Shown piece by piece: positions 8,309-16,579 of a stretch of DNA of 64,000 bases. The notes beneath the pieces were generated by a model. It saw only the letters and a program-made list of their open reading frames with translations, had not been told where the DNA came from and ran no database searches. The position numbers and the translations under genes are program-made. Source of the stretch: Aciduricibacillus chroicocephali. Lineage in GTDB: Bacteria; Bacillota; Bacilli; Bacillales; Amphibacillaceae. Every line of letters begins with the position of its first letter. The first letter of the stretch is position 1. The stretch lies in the NCBI RefSeq assembly GCF_030762805.1, contig NZ_CP129113.1:2060001-2124000 (forward strand), given 5' to 3'.

Positions 8309-9019
8309 CTATTTCATTACAAAAAACATCAGGAGAGTCAGAAAGCTGAGGATTGTCGTAATTGGCAGCGTTCTATGCCTTTCTCCACTAGATCCCTTTA
8401 TTTGATTAAATAACCAAATAACCATTACGAGCACTATACCCGGTATTCCAATAAATAGGCCATTTACTGCAGCGAGCAATGCATATTCGTTTTTGCGGCT
8501 GCCTTGCTGCAAACGATTGATTAAGGTAAAGATAATATAGCCGGCTAGTGCGCCGAGCCAGGGGTTCCACCATGTCTCCATTGGAATGAATATCCGCAAG
8601 AGGACACCAGTACCTAGGAAAAAAAGAAGCACCTGTCGCGGAATCGTGCCGCTGTCCAGGTCTGCAATGGCAAGGATAATGACGAACGAGATGAGTACAA
8701 GCGCAACCACCAAATCCTTTGACCATCCCGTCAAAATTGGCGAGATCGTAAAAAGACTCGCTGTAAGCAATTCAAATATGGCATACTTCGGCGATACGGA
8801 TGTTTTACAATTACGACAGCGTCCTCTCTGGATGATCCATGAGAAAACCGGAATCAGTTCAAAAGCTGTCAGCGTGTGACCGCATTTTGGGCAGTGTGAA
8901 CGCGGATGAACGATTGATTTACCATGGGCTAGGCGGATGCCGACGACGTTGTAAAAGGATCCAAAAATGAGGCCGAAGATGAATAGGTAAGTGTAGAGTA
9001 AGGGTTCCAAAAAAATCAC
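8309..9019 (-). CDS. Prepilin-peptidase family protein with zinc site but degenerate second aspartate
   Basis: A 236-aa polytopic membrane protein of the A24 (PilD) family. It keeps the N-terminal cytosolic domain with the four zinc cysteines (C43, C46, C68, C71; SHCPKCGH and GRCRNCKT) and the first active-site region (IADLDSGTIP, D120/D122). Where the family has GxGD with the second catalytic Asp, this protein reads SRKNEYALL, so Glu178 replaces Asp and both glycines are lost. Peptidase activity is therefore doubtful, while the zinc/methyltransferase part looks intact. A second family member at 15843-16559 shows the opposite pattern. It lies between the major pilin and pilM genes in the pil cluster. 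Confidence 0.8.
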   Translation of the reverse strand: MIFLEPLLYTYLFIFGLIFGSFYNVVGIRLAHGKSIVHPRSHCPKCGHTLTAFELIPVFSWIIQRGRCRNCKTSVSPKYAIFELLTASLFTISPILTGWSKDLVVALVLISFVIILAIADLDSGTIPRQVLLFFLGTGVLLRIFIPMETWWNPWLGALAGYIIFTLINRLQQGSRKNEYALLAAVNGLFIGIPGIVLVMVIWLFNQIKGSSGERHRTLPITTILSFLTLLMFFVMK

Positions 9020-9109
9020 CTTTCAATACTATTTAATCATCGTTTATTAGGAATCTTTATTTTTCAAAACATATTTTACGAAATTTTATTTAATATTCTA
9101 GGTTTAATT

Positions 9110-9142
9110 AAGAGTCCCTGGTTTTGCTAATCAGGGACTCTT
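9110..9142 (-). terminator. Hairpin downstream of the major pilin gene
   Basis: A perfect 11-bp stem, AAGAGTCCCTG (9110-9120) with CAGGGACTCTT (9132-9142), stands just past the pilin stop on the minus strand and is followed by an AT-rich but not T-only tract. It probably ends or attenuates transcription after the abundant pilin, lowering expression of the downstream peptidase-like and pilMNO genes, or stabilises the pilin mRNA 3' end. Confidence 0.65.
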
Positions 9143-9151
9143 GGACTCTTG

Positions 9152-9655
9152 TTAGGGGGTTGTCGTTTCAGTCGGTTCAGCTGGTTCAGTCGTATTAGTG
9201 GAAAGGTTCTTTCCACAAGCTTTTCTTCCCTCTTTATTCAAGTTTTCCTCAGTTGAATTAATAGTACATTTACTGTCTGTATCATTAAGTTTTACAACAT
9301 AAACTCTAGAATCTTTAGTTCCACTTGCAGTAACTGTACCAGCAGTTCCATATGGTCCCTTCTTCCAAGGATCTGTTAGCTTTGATAAAGAACCTTCGGA
9401 TTGAAGAGTAGCTGCAGTTACACCACCACTACCACTACCGATTTCTCCACCAGAAGATTCATAAAGTTTAGCTGCTGTAATCATTTGCTGAGCATTCGCT
9501 ACCTGAGCATCTTTTTTAGAATTATCAATTACATTACCAATAACAACAAACGCAATAGCCGCTACAATCGCCAAGATTACAACAACTGCCAAAAGCTCGA
9601 CAAGTGTCAAACCGCGCTGGTCTTTCTTCAATTTTTGCATGTATTTTTTAAACAT
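9152..9655 (-). CDS. pilA: Major type IV pilin (PilA/ComGC-like)
   Basis: A 167-aa prepilin: basic leader MFKKYMQKLKKDQRG, then LTLVELLAVVVILAIVAAIA with the cleavage glycine and Glu at +5. The soluble domain has Gly/Ser-rich loops, two Cys in the C-terminal region (SKCTIN and KACGKN, a likely disulfide D-loop) and a Thr/Pro/Glu-rich tail. Its place between pilC and the peptidase-like gene, its own downstream hairpin and a long upstream spacer all fit the highly expressed structural pilin. Subunits would be cleaved, N-methylated and polymerised into the fibre by PilB/PilC. Confidence 0.8.
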   Translation of the reverse strand: MFKKYMQKLKKDQRGLTLVELLAVVVILAIVAAIAFVVIGNVIDNSKKDAQVANAQQMITAAKLYESSGGEIGSGSGGVTAATLQSEGSLSKLTDPWKKGPYGTAGTVTASGTKDSRVYVVKLNDTDSKCTINSTEENLNKEGRKACGKNLSTNTTEPAEPTETTTP

Positions 9656-9829
9656 ACCGTTCTCCCCTTTTTCTTTAAGATTAATTAGTTCTAAATTTTT
9701 TTCGTTTCCCCATTCCGGATTTATCTCTATGTTTATCCGGTCCCTCTCCCTGCCCTCACCTCCTTAAAGGTGTTGTTTTTACTATGTTTCTACGCAAATC
9801 AACGAGTTTAGGTTAAAGTACTAACCAGC

Positions 9830-9940
9830 GAAGGAAAGAGGCGAGACTCCCGCGGGAAAAACAAGCTTACTGAGACCCTGCAGGCGCTCGCGCCGAAGCG
9901 GCTCAGTGCTTGCCCGCAGGAAAGCGAGCTTCTTTCCTAA
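9830..9940. repeat. GC-rich imperfect palindromic intergenic repeat
   Basis: Between the pilC and pilin genes lies a long imperfect inverted repeat. The left arm runs from GGAAAGAGGCGAGACTCCCG at 9832 through CAAGCTTACTGAG; the right arm, read in reverse complement, runs AGGAAAGAAGC...CCTGCGGG...AAGCACTGAG. The centre holds GGCGCTCGCGCC. It is markedly more GC-rich than its surroundings. I recall similar GC-rich palindromes ('gagaccccgcagg...ccgcccgc') scattered between genes in many Bacillaceae genomes, so this is probably a dispersed MITE/REP-like element that can fold into a strong stem in either transcript. Confidence 0.6.
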
Positions 9941-9955
9941 GCGGTAGCAGTTCCC

Positions 9956-11173
9956 TTACTTAATCTCCGTAAAGATCGAGAACATTGGAATCATAATCGA
10001 CAGAACAATAAACCCAACGACCGTCGCTAGAATAATAATCATGACTGGCTCAATCAATGACTTCAATGAATCGACTGTCCGATCGACGTCATCTTCATAA
10101 AAGACAGCAATCTTTTCTAACATGAAATCGAGAGAGCCTGTCTGTTCGCCAATCGCTGTCATTTGTGAAACAAGCGGTGGGAAAACCCAGCTCTTCTTTA
10201 AAGGTTCTGATAGCGCTCCGCCCTTCTCCAAATTGTCACGTGCTTCACGGACAACTTTTCCGATGACCGGATTGCCGACGACTTTCTCGACGATGCCGAG
10301 TGCTTGCAAAATCGGTACAGAGCTGGAGAATAATGAACTTAGTGTGCGTGTCATACGGGCTATTGCCGCTTTCTGCAACAACTTCCCAAAAACCGGCACC
10401 TTCAAAAGACTCAAATGAACACTGTAATTAAACTGCTTGTTGCTTTTAAAGAAATAAATAAAGACTGTAACCGCAATCGCAACTACAAGCAATGCAAGCC
10501 ACCATAGTTTCTGGACGAATTCACTAATGGACAATACAATCTGAGTGATCGGCGGTAAGTCGCTTCCGAACTGAGCGAACATCTGAGTGAAGTTCGGTAC
10601 GATCGAAAGCATCATGAAGAGCACAACGCCAACGATAAGTACCATGAGGACGACTGGATAGGCCATCGTCGACTGGACTTTCTGCTTCAATGTGTACTGC
10701 TTCTCGAAGTAATTCGCCATCCTGTCGAGCGTTTCATCCAGGTTACCAGTCATTTCTCCGGCACGTACCATGTTGACGAACAATGCCGGGAAAACCTTCG
10801 GGAATTTCTCAATCGCATCTGAAAAAGCATGACCTTCCCGGACATCCTGTTCCACTTTTACAAGAGCTTTCCTCAACCCTTTGCTTTCAGTCTGCTGGGA
10901 AAGAATATGAGTTGCCTCGACAATCGGAATCCCTGCTCTGATTAATGTTCCGAATTGTCGGCTATAGATGACAAAGTCGCGGTTCTTCACACTCTGGCCG
11001 CTCCCAATGGAAAGGTTGCGGTTGAGCAGTGTCGCTTTCGTCTCATTAATTTCACGCAGGCTGATTCCCTTATCACGCAGTTCTGTCATCGCTTCTTTCT
11101 TTGTGTCAGCCTCGATCGTTCCGCGCTTCACGTTACCGCGGCGAGTACGGCCGACATACTTATAAACTGTCAT
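9956..11173 (-). CDS. pilC: Type IV pilus platform protein PilC (GspF family)
   Basis: A 405-aa polytopic inner-membrane protein with two tandem GspF domains. Each has a cytoplasmic helical bundle (the first near FVIYSRQFGTLIRAGIPIVEA, the second near RTLSSLFSSSVPILQALGI) and transmembrane helices at about residues 170-190, 220-240 and 375-395. The pairs RAGEMTGNLDETL and AIGEQTGSLDFML are family hallmarks. PilC is the platform rotated by PilB (extension) and PilT (retraction). The start ATG overlaps the pilT stop by 1 nt, so the two are translationally coupled. Length is normal for the family. Confidence 0.93.
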   Translation of the reverse strand: MTVYKYVGRTRRGNVKRGTIEADTKKEAMTELRDKGISLREINETKATLLNRNLSIGSGQSVKNRDFVIYSRQFGTLIRAGIPIVEATHILSQQTESKGLRKALVKVEQDVREGHAFSDAIEKFPKVFPALFVNMVRAGEMTGNLDETLDRMANYFEKQYTLKQKVQSTMAYPVVLMVLIVGVVLFMMLSIVPNFTQMFAQFGSDLPPITQIVLSISEFVQKLWWLALLVVAIAVTVFIYFFKSNKQFNYSVHLSLLKVPVFGKLLQKAAIARMTRTLSSLFSSSVPILQALGIVEKVVGNPVIGKVVREARDNLEKGGALSEPLKKSWVFPPLVSQMTAIGEQTGSLDFMLEKIAVFYEDDVDRTVDSLKSLIEPVMIIILATVVGFIVLSIMIPMFSIFTEIK

Positions 11174-12213
11174 TAATTGTCACCTGTCCTGGCCATGTAT
11201 GGTTCTACGAGTTTAAGATCTACGAGACTTTTCTGGAGCAATTCCTGTATCGACATCTGCATCGTATGCATGCCGAGCGCACGACTCGTCTGCATTACAT
11301 TCGTAATCTGGCTCACTTTGCCATTTCGAATCAGGTTGGCGACGGAAGGATTTCGAATAAGAAGTTCCGTAGCTGCCACCCTGCCTGCTCCGTCTTTCTT
11401 AGGGAAGAGCCTCTGGGAAAGTACACCTGCGAGCACATCAGCAAGCTGGATACGTATCTGTTCTTGCTGTCCCGGCGGAAAGACATCAATAATCCGGTGA
11501 ATCGTTTGCGGAGCACTGTTCGTATGCAATGTCGCAAGGACGAGGTGCCCTGTTTCCGCTGCCGTAATTGCTGTTGAAATCGTCTCAAGATCGCGCATTT
11601 CACCGACAAGAATGATATCCGGATCCTGACGCAAACTTGCCCGCAAAGCATTGGCGAAACTGTCTGTGTCAAATCCTATTTCACGCTGGTGCACGAGCGA
11701 CTTTTTATGAGAATGGGTATATTCAATCGGATCTTCCAATGTGATGATATGCTTTGAAGTATTTTTATTAATAAAATCAATCATTGCTGCGAGTGTCGTT
11801 GATTTCCCCGACCCCGTCGGACCTGTTACAAGAAAAAGTCCTTGCGGAGACATCGCAATCTTTTCCAACACTTTCGGCATTTTCAAATCTTCAATGGAAG
11901 GGATATGGCTTGGTATAATTCGCGCGACAATCGTTGTATTCTGCTTCTGGCGGAAAATGCTCAGACGATAGCGGGCAGCTCCTTGCAGATGATAGGAAGC
12001 ATCTACCTCACCCACTTCCTCGAAAGTACGAAATTCATTTTGCGGTAATAAATGGCGAGCCATTTCAATCGTATCTTCCTCTGTTAGCAATTCATCGCCA
12101 ATAAGGCTGAGCTTGCCATCCATGCGGAATACAGGAGTTGAACCGACTGTCAGGTGTACATCGGATGCTCCCATTTCTGCTGCTTTCCTGAGCAAAGTAT
12201 CGATATCATGCAT
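11173..12213 (-). CDS. pilT: Type IV pilus retraction ATPase PilT
   Basis: A 346-aa secretion ATPase with Walker A GPTGSGKS (131-138), Asp box ITLEDPIEYTH, Walker B DPDIILVGEMRD and a His box (TGHLVLATLHTNSA). The C-terminal VANLIRNGK corresponds to the AIRNLIRE-type retraction motif of PilT. It lacks the N-terminal MshEN domain and the tetracysteine of PilB, which separates it from the extension motor. It powers pilus retraction, so this locus should support twitching-type motility or DNA/surface pulling rather than only competence pseudopili, which usually lack PilT in Bacillus. It is coupled to pilC and lies 12 nt after pilB. Confidence 0.94.
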   Translation of the reverse strand: MHDIDTLLRKAAEMGASDVHLTVGSTPVFRMDGKLSLIGDELLTEEDTIEMARHLLPQNEFRTFEEVGEVDASYHLQGAARYRLSIFRQKQNTTIVARIIPSHIPSIEDLKMPKVLEKIAMSPQGLFLVTGPTGSGKSTTLAAMIDFINKNTSKHIITLEDPIEYTHSHKKSLVHQREIGFDTDSFANALRASLRQDPDIILVGEMRDLETISTAITAAETGHLVLATLHTNSAPQTIHRIIDVFPPGQQEQIRIQLADVLAGVLSQRLFPKKDGAGRVAATELLIRNPSVANLIRNGKVSQITNVMQTSRALGMHTMQMSIQELLQKSLVDLKLVEPYMARTGDN

Positions 12214-12224
12214 CGGTTAGCCTC

Positions 12225-13880
12225 CTAATCAAGAGAAGTTACACGGAGTACTTCCTCTGTTGTCGTCAAGCCTTCAAGCACTTTCATAAGTCCGTCATCA
12301 AGCAAAAATGCCATCCCTTGCTGCATAACGTAGCTCTTGATTACATTGCTGCTCTCCGATTGCATGATCATCTCTCTGATTCTGTCATCTAGTATGAGTA
12401 CTTCATGCAGAGCGACTCGGCCGCGATAACCTGTGCTATTGCAGCTTGCACAGCCAATACCTCTCTTTACCGGTTGTGGTGCCAAACCGTGCGAAGCGAA
12501 AATCTCTTTCTCACGGTCAGTCGGCTCGAATGTTTCGGCACAGTCACGGCAAACACGGCGAACGAGACGCTGAGCGACAACTCCACTAAGTGAAGAAGCA
12601 ATAAGGAAAGGCTCAATCCCCATGTCAATCAGACGAGTCAATGCAGCGACTGCACTATTCGTATGCAAGGTACTCAGGGCCAAATGTCCTGTCAAAGAGG
12701 CGCGAACTGCAATCTGCGCTGTCTCCGCATCCCTGATTTCTCCGATCATGACGATATCCGGATCCTGACGGAGGATCGAACGCAGTCCACTTGCAAAAGT
12801 CATGCCGACTGCTTCATTTACTTGAACCTGGTTGATGCCTTTAAGCTGATACTCAACCGGGTCCTCAATCGTAATAATATTGACTTCTTCGCTGTTTAAT
12901 CGGTTCAGCGCCGCATATAAAGTAGATGATTTCCCGGAGCCTGTCGGGCCTGTTATAAGAACAATCCCATTCGGCTTGTCGATCATTTCTTTGAACTTCT
13001 CCATATTGCTGTTGGAGAAACCGACACGTTCCAGCTGGTCAAGCGCGTTACTCAAATCGAGTATTCGCATAACGACCTTCTCGCCGTATACAGAAGGCAA
13101 TGTCGAAAGTCGAATATCAATTGGCTTATAATTAACAGTCATCTTAATGCGCCCGTCCTGAGGAATACGGTTCTCAGTGATGTTCAGATTCCCCATGATT
13201 TTAATACGGGCGATAATAATATTTTGCATATGCTTCGGCAATGTCCGTTCATCATGAAGCACCCCATCAACTCGATAGCGGATTTTCAGTTCCGTATCTT
13301 GCGGGTCAAAATGGACATCACTTGCTCGCTGTGTGACCGCATTACCAATAATCTGATTCACAAGCCGGACAATCGGAGAATCCTCATCGGCTATGCCAGC
13401 GTCTTCAAGATTATCCTCCGGTCGCAATTCATTCATCACTTCATCCAGTGATTCCTGCAGATCATAAAATTTCGATATCATCCGGTACAGCGCGTCTTTA
13501 GTCGCGATGACAGGGACAATCTGAAAATTCGTTGCCATTCTCAGTTCTTCAATCGCGAAGTAATCCATCGGGTCACTCATTGCTACGAATAGTTTTGAGC
13601 CCTCAATTTTGATCGGGATTAGGTTCTCACGCTTAGCCATCTCCTGAGGCACAAGTTTTACAGCCTCAGGATCAATTGGATATTGCAGAATATTGATATG
13701 TGGAATGCCAAGCTGGTACTCCAGTACTTCGATCAGCTGCTGCTCGGTGATCAGCCCTTCGCGAAGAAGGACGTCACCGAGCTTTTCACTTGGAAGCTTT
13801 TCTTTCAATGCTTCTTCAACTTGAGCTTCTGTTATCAAACCGGATTCGACAAGCAGATCTCCTAGTCGTTTTCTGGCCAA
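12225..13880 (-). CDS. pilB: Type IV pilus extension ATPase PilB (GspE family)
   Basis: A 551-aa ATPase. The N-terminal 150 residues form an MshEN-type domain (KRLGDLLVESGLITEAQ, then a second LGDVLLREGLIT repeat), a fold that in some PilB proteins binds c-di-GMP. The ATPase core has Walker A GPTGSGKS (311-318), Asp box ITIEDPVEYQ, Walker B DPDIVMIGEIRD (373-384) and the zinc tetracysteine C444-x2-C447 and C477-x2-C480. It drives pilin polymerisation through PilC. It lies directly downstream of the VanW-like gene (2-nt gap) and 12 nt upstream of pilT. Confidence 0.94.
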   Translation of the reverse strand: MARKRLGDLLVESGLITEAQVEEALKEKLPSEKLGDVLLREGLITEQQLIEVLEYQLGIPHINILQYPIDPEAVKLVPQEMAKRENLIPIKIEGSKLFVAMSDPMDYFAIEELRMATNFQIVPVIATKDALYRMISKFYDLQESLDEVMNELRPEDNLEDAGIADEDSPIVRLVNQIIGNAVTQRASDVHFDPQDTELKIRYRVDGVLHDERTLPKHMQNIIIARIKIMGNLNITENRIPQDGRIKMTVNYKPIDIRLSTLPSVYGEKVVMRILDLSNALDQLERVGFSNSNMEKFKEMIDKPNGIVLITGPTGSGKSSTLYAALNRLNSEEVNIITIEDPVEYQLKGINQVQVNEAVGMTFASGLRSILRQDPDIVMIGEIRDAETAQIAVRASLTGHLALSTLHTNSAVAALTRLIDMGIEPFLIASSLSGVVAQRLVRRVCRDCAETFEPTDREKEIFASHGLAPQPVKRGIGCASCNSTGYRGRVALHEVLILDDRIREMIMQSESSNVIKSYVMQQGMAFLLDDGLMKVLEGLTTTEEVLRVTSLD

Positions 13881-13881
13881 A

Positions 13882-15564
13882 TCACTTCATTCCCTTCAGA
13901 ATGCCGTTCAATTCTGGGCTCTTCGTAATTGGAGCAGACTGATTGTTGTTCACGACGCCATTTTCAGTGAGAAACTTCAGCAGCCATCCAGACATAATTT
14001 CACTTTCATTTTTGCAACGATCTTTGCCATTCGGTCCTTGGACACGGACGCAATCATCGCGAAGGCTGTCAATCAAGGCTTGCTTCATTTGCGGAGAAGC
14101 CTGTGAAATCTGTGGTGGTACATTGCTCACTTCTGGCAAATTATTGTTCTGAGTGGAACTGCTTCCTGTCCCAGGACTTACTGGTGTACTCGTATTCGGT
14201 GTCGTTACCCCTGGATTCGTTGTTCCAGGTGCAGTAATACCCGGTGTAGTCATTCCTGGTGTTCCTAGTGTTCCATCAGTGCCAGGTAAAGTCGTTGTAC
14301 TTCCAGGAATTGTCGTCCCCGTTGTGCTATCTGAGCTGTTCGGATCCGTTACTCCTGGTGTCTGAGTCTGACCTGGGATAAGTGTTCCATCAGGTGAAGT
14401 AAGATTTTGTTCTGGAGCTGTCACTTCTTCCTGAGAAGATGTCATAATAATTTGTGGTTTTGGCAAGTAGCTGGCGCGACGGACAAGCTTCTTATCAACC
14501 ATTGTTCCATCTGCCGCTTTATGAACTCGGTAAACATCGACTTTCTTACCGTCTTCTCCCTGTTCCTCTGTCTGTTCAACACCAGCTGGTAGGGATGGAT
14601 TGTAACGATAGACAATGCGGGATGTAATCGGCTGCTCATTTTCGAGTTGGATTACATAACTTTCTTCCATAGGAATGGCTTGAAGCGACATTTCCACCGT
14701 GTCGCCAAACACATCTCCTGCGATTTTGTAAGAACGGCCATCCCCGTTTACAAGAATGAGATCTTCATTCATTTCCTTGTTGACGCCGGCTTCCATTCCC
14801 GGTTTCGCATATTCCGGGAGTTCATTTTGTGAATGATGTTCTGCGATTGTCATGTCCGTGCTTAGAGATAGCTCAAACAAAGCGGTTGCCAGGAAATCGA
14901 GCTCCTGAGTGCGCTCTTTCAATTCAGCAGGCAATTTCACTGTCTTCAAAAGGGAAAACGTACTATCAGGCTTAATTGTCTTGCCATTCAAATTTTCGAC
15001 AAGCTGGACGAGAGCTGCTGCATTTGTTCCACTTGGAATTTTATAGTTAATACTGGAAACTGGCTGCAGCATTGTCTCCGCTTTCTCCATGTAAACAATG
15101 CTCGGTCCCTCTTCCCCAAGCATCGATGCCACTTCTTTAGCTCGATCAAGCGTCTTTTCCTGATCCATTCTTGATGGCAAGTCGACTGACCGCTTGTTCA
15201 CAGTTACAGCTAGCGGCACATCCGTCCGGTCGGGCTTCAGGAAAAATGTCGACCAGCTTCTTTTCGTCTGATCCCGGAAGTCATTCCATGAAGCTTCCAC
15301 ATGGAATTTGAACACATTGCGTGGAATTTCATATGTTTCATACTTACTTTTAAGCTTTAATGTACCGCCATCCATCCAAGTTTTAATCTCCTCATTGATT
15401 AGAGCTTTCGCATCTTCCTTATCCAGCCCTTCAATTGGAATGCCACCGAGTGTGGAGCCATCCGGGTCTCCTGCAGCTGCGCTAGCGAACACACCGTGTC
15501 CAACTGTTGTAAAAGTAAGCAAAGAAGCTAACGCCATGCCCGTCATCCATTTTCGTAGTTTCAT
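13882..15564 (-). CDS. Secreted VanW/G5-like protein heading the pil operon
   Basis: A 560-aa protein with a Sec signal peptide (MALASLLTFTTVGHGVFASA region, cleavage near residue 30). A peptidoglycan-binding-4/VanW-type module follows: STLGGIPIEGLDKEDAKALI, repeated NEEI/WMDG elements and a YKIPSGTNAAALVQL stretch resembling VanW domains. Residues ~390-475 are a low-complexity linker of Pro, Thr, Gly and Ser (PGTT, TPGI, TPNT units). The C-terminal ~80 residues contain a Cys pair (DDCVRV and DRCKNE). It is the first gene before pilB and is probably an envelope protein helping the pilus cross or anchor in the wall. Function is inferred from context; the VanW assignment is moderate. Confidence 0.6.
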   Translation of the reverse strand: MKLRKWMTGMALASLLTFTTVGHGVFASAAAGDPDGSTLGGIPIEGLDKEDAKALINEEIKTWMDGGTLKLKSKYETYEIPRNVFKFHVEASWNDFRDQTKRSWSTFFLKPDRTDVPLAVTVNKRSVDLPSRMDQEKTLDRAKEVASMLGEEGPSIVYMEKAETMLQPVSSINYKIPSGTNAAALVQLVENLNGKTIKPDSTFSLLKTVKLPAELKERTQELDFLATALFELSLSTDMTIAEHHSQNELPEYAKPGMEAGVNKEMNEDLILVNGDGRSYKIAGDVFGDTVEMSLQAIPMEESYVIQLENEQPITSRIVYRYNPSLPAGVEQTEEQGEDGKKVDVYRVHKAADGTMVDKKLVRRASYLPKPQIIMTSSQEEVTAPEQNLTSPDGTLIPGQTQTPGVTDPNSSDSTTGTTIPGSTTTLPGTDGTLGTPGMTTPGITAPGTTNPGVTTPNTSTPVSPGTGSSSTQNNNLPEVSNVPPQISQASPQMKQALIDSLRDDCVRVQGPNGKDRCKNESEIMSGWLLKFLTENGVVNNNQSAPITKSPELNGILKGMK

Positions 15565-15842
15565 TGAAATCCCGCCTTTTCTGCTGCTATAAGACGGCGC
15601 TTAGGCCGATCAATCTGTGTACAATAGTATCTTACATGTAAGGTATACATTGCTTTGTGAAAAATATGTATATTTGATTAAGAATTATAGGAAAATAGTC
15701 CCTTTAAAAAGGATTCCCCCGGTAAAAAATGTATGTTAATGTGAATATCTTACCAACGTGCAAATCCTTACGTCAACTAAATCTTTGGTGAAAAATGACG
15801 AAAAGACTTCTATAAGAAAAAGCCTCCTCATTGTGTGACTTT
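15565..15842 (-). promoter_or_regulatory. Probable pil operon promoter region with 12-bp palindrome
   Basis: This 278-nt non-coding region lies upstream of the VanW-pilBTC genes. It contains the perfect palindrome CTTACATGTAAG (15631-15642) about 70 nt before the VanW start and AT-rich promoter-like sequence around it (minus strand GATACTATTGTACAC). The palindrome could be an operator. The start is preceded by GGCGGG, a ribosome-site-like string. I cannot place -35/-10 boxes with confidence. Confidence 0.35.
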
Positions 15843-16559
15843 TCACCCAATGAATCCCCCATAAAACTCCAAAATCGGTGAACCAAAGAAGTAGGCTATT
15901 AGGGTGCCAAATACAATATAAGGACCGAATGGTATCGCTTGCTTCCGCTCCGTACGTCCTGTCATTTGCATAATCAACCCAATCACAGCACCGAATAGGC
16001 AAGCAAGGAAGAATGCTAGCAGCACTTCCTTCCAACCAAGTACAATGCCAAGGACGCCAAACAGCTTCATATCCCCTGCTCCCATACCACCACGGGAAAC
16101 GAGGATTATAATGAAGATAATGAAGTATCCAATAGCACCTCCTGCAAATGCCGACCACCATGGATCCAACGGCTCCAAAATCCTCAGTACAATGAATATT
16201 GGCAAAAATAATAGCAAGACGCGATTTGGTATAACCATTGAAAGGAGGTCAGTCGTAAATATCATGATCAGCATGGTAAGCAAAGCAAGGGACACAATAA
16301 GCTCCGCGCTGTATCCATGTACGCTGTATGCAAGTATTGCAAGCAGACCACTTGTAACTGAAAGGATGGTTCTCCTTAATTTTCCTTTTACCTCAAAATT
16401 GAGACGTATAAACAACAACCAACCCTGTTTTTTTGAAAGTTGTGGCCCAACTTCTTCCCCATTCTCATAAAATGAAGCTAAACGAGCTCCGACACAGTCT
16501 GCATAGTATCCAAGCGCAAGGCCTATGAGCAAGAAGGTTGTGAGATTTAGAATGTCCAT
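15843..16559 (-). CDS. Prepilin peptidase (A24 family) with intact aspartates, no zinc cysteines
   Basis: A 238-aa membrane protein, paralogous to the protein at 8309-9019: the segment around LLLFLPIFIVLRILEPLDPWW closely matches VLLFFLGTGVLLRIFIPMETWW of the other. It retains both catalytic aspartates, D104 in FTTDLLSMVIPN and D163 in GGMGAGDMKLFG. The N-terminal cytosolic loop is present but has none of the four zinc cysteines. It should therefore cleave prepilin leaders but may not methylate them, the reverse of its paralogue. It is the last gene of a three-gene minus-strand group with two minor pilins. Confidence 0.85.
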   Translation of the reverse strand: MDILNLTTFLLIGLALGYYADCVGARLASFYENGEEVGPQLSKKQGWLLFIRLNFEVKGKLRRTILSVTSGLLAILAYSVHGYSAELIVSLALLTMLIMIFTTDLLSMVIPNRVLLLFLPIFIVLRILEPLDPWWSAFAGGAIGYFIIFIIILVSRGGMGAGDMKLFGVLGIVLGWKEVLLAFFLACLFGAVIGLIMQMTGRTERKQAIPFGPYIVFGTLIAYFFGSPILEFYGGFIG

Positions 16560-16579
16560 GGGTATGGTCCTTTCTTTGG

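Noticed and set aside
8096-8413. 105-codon plus-strand frame over the pilM spacer and the peptidase 3' end
   Set aside because: No recognisable protein, weak start, runs antisense into the peptidase-like gene.
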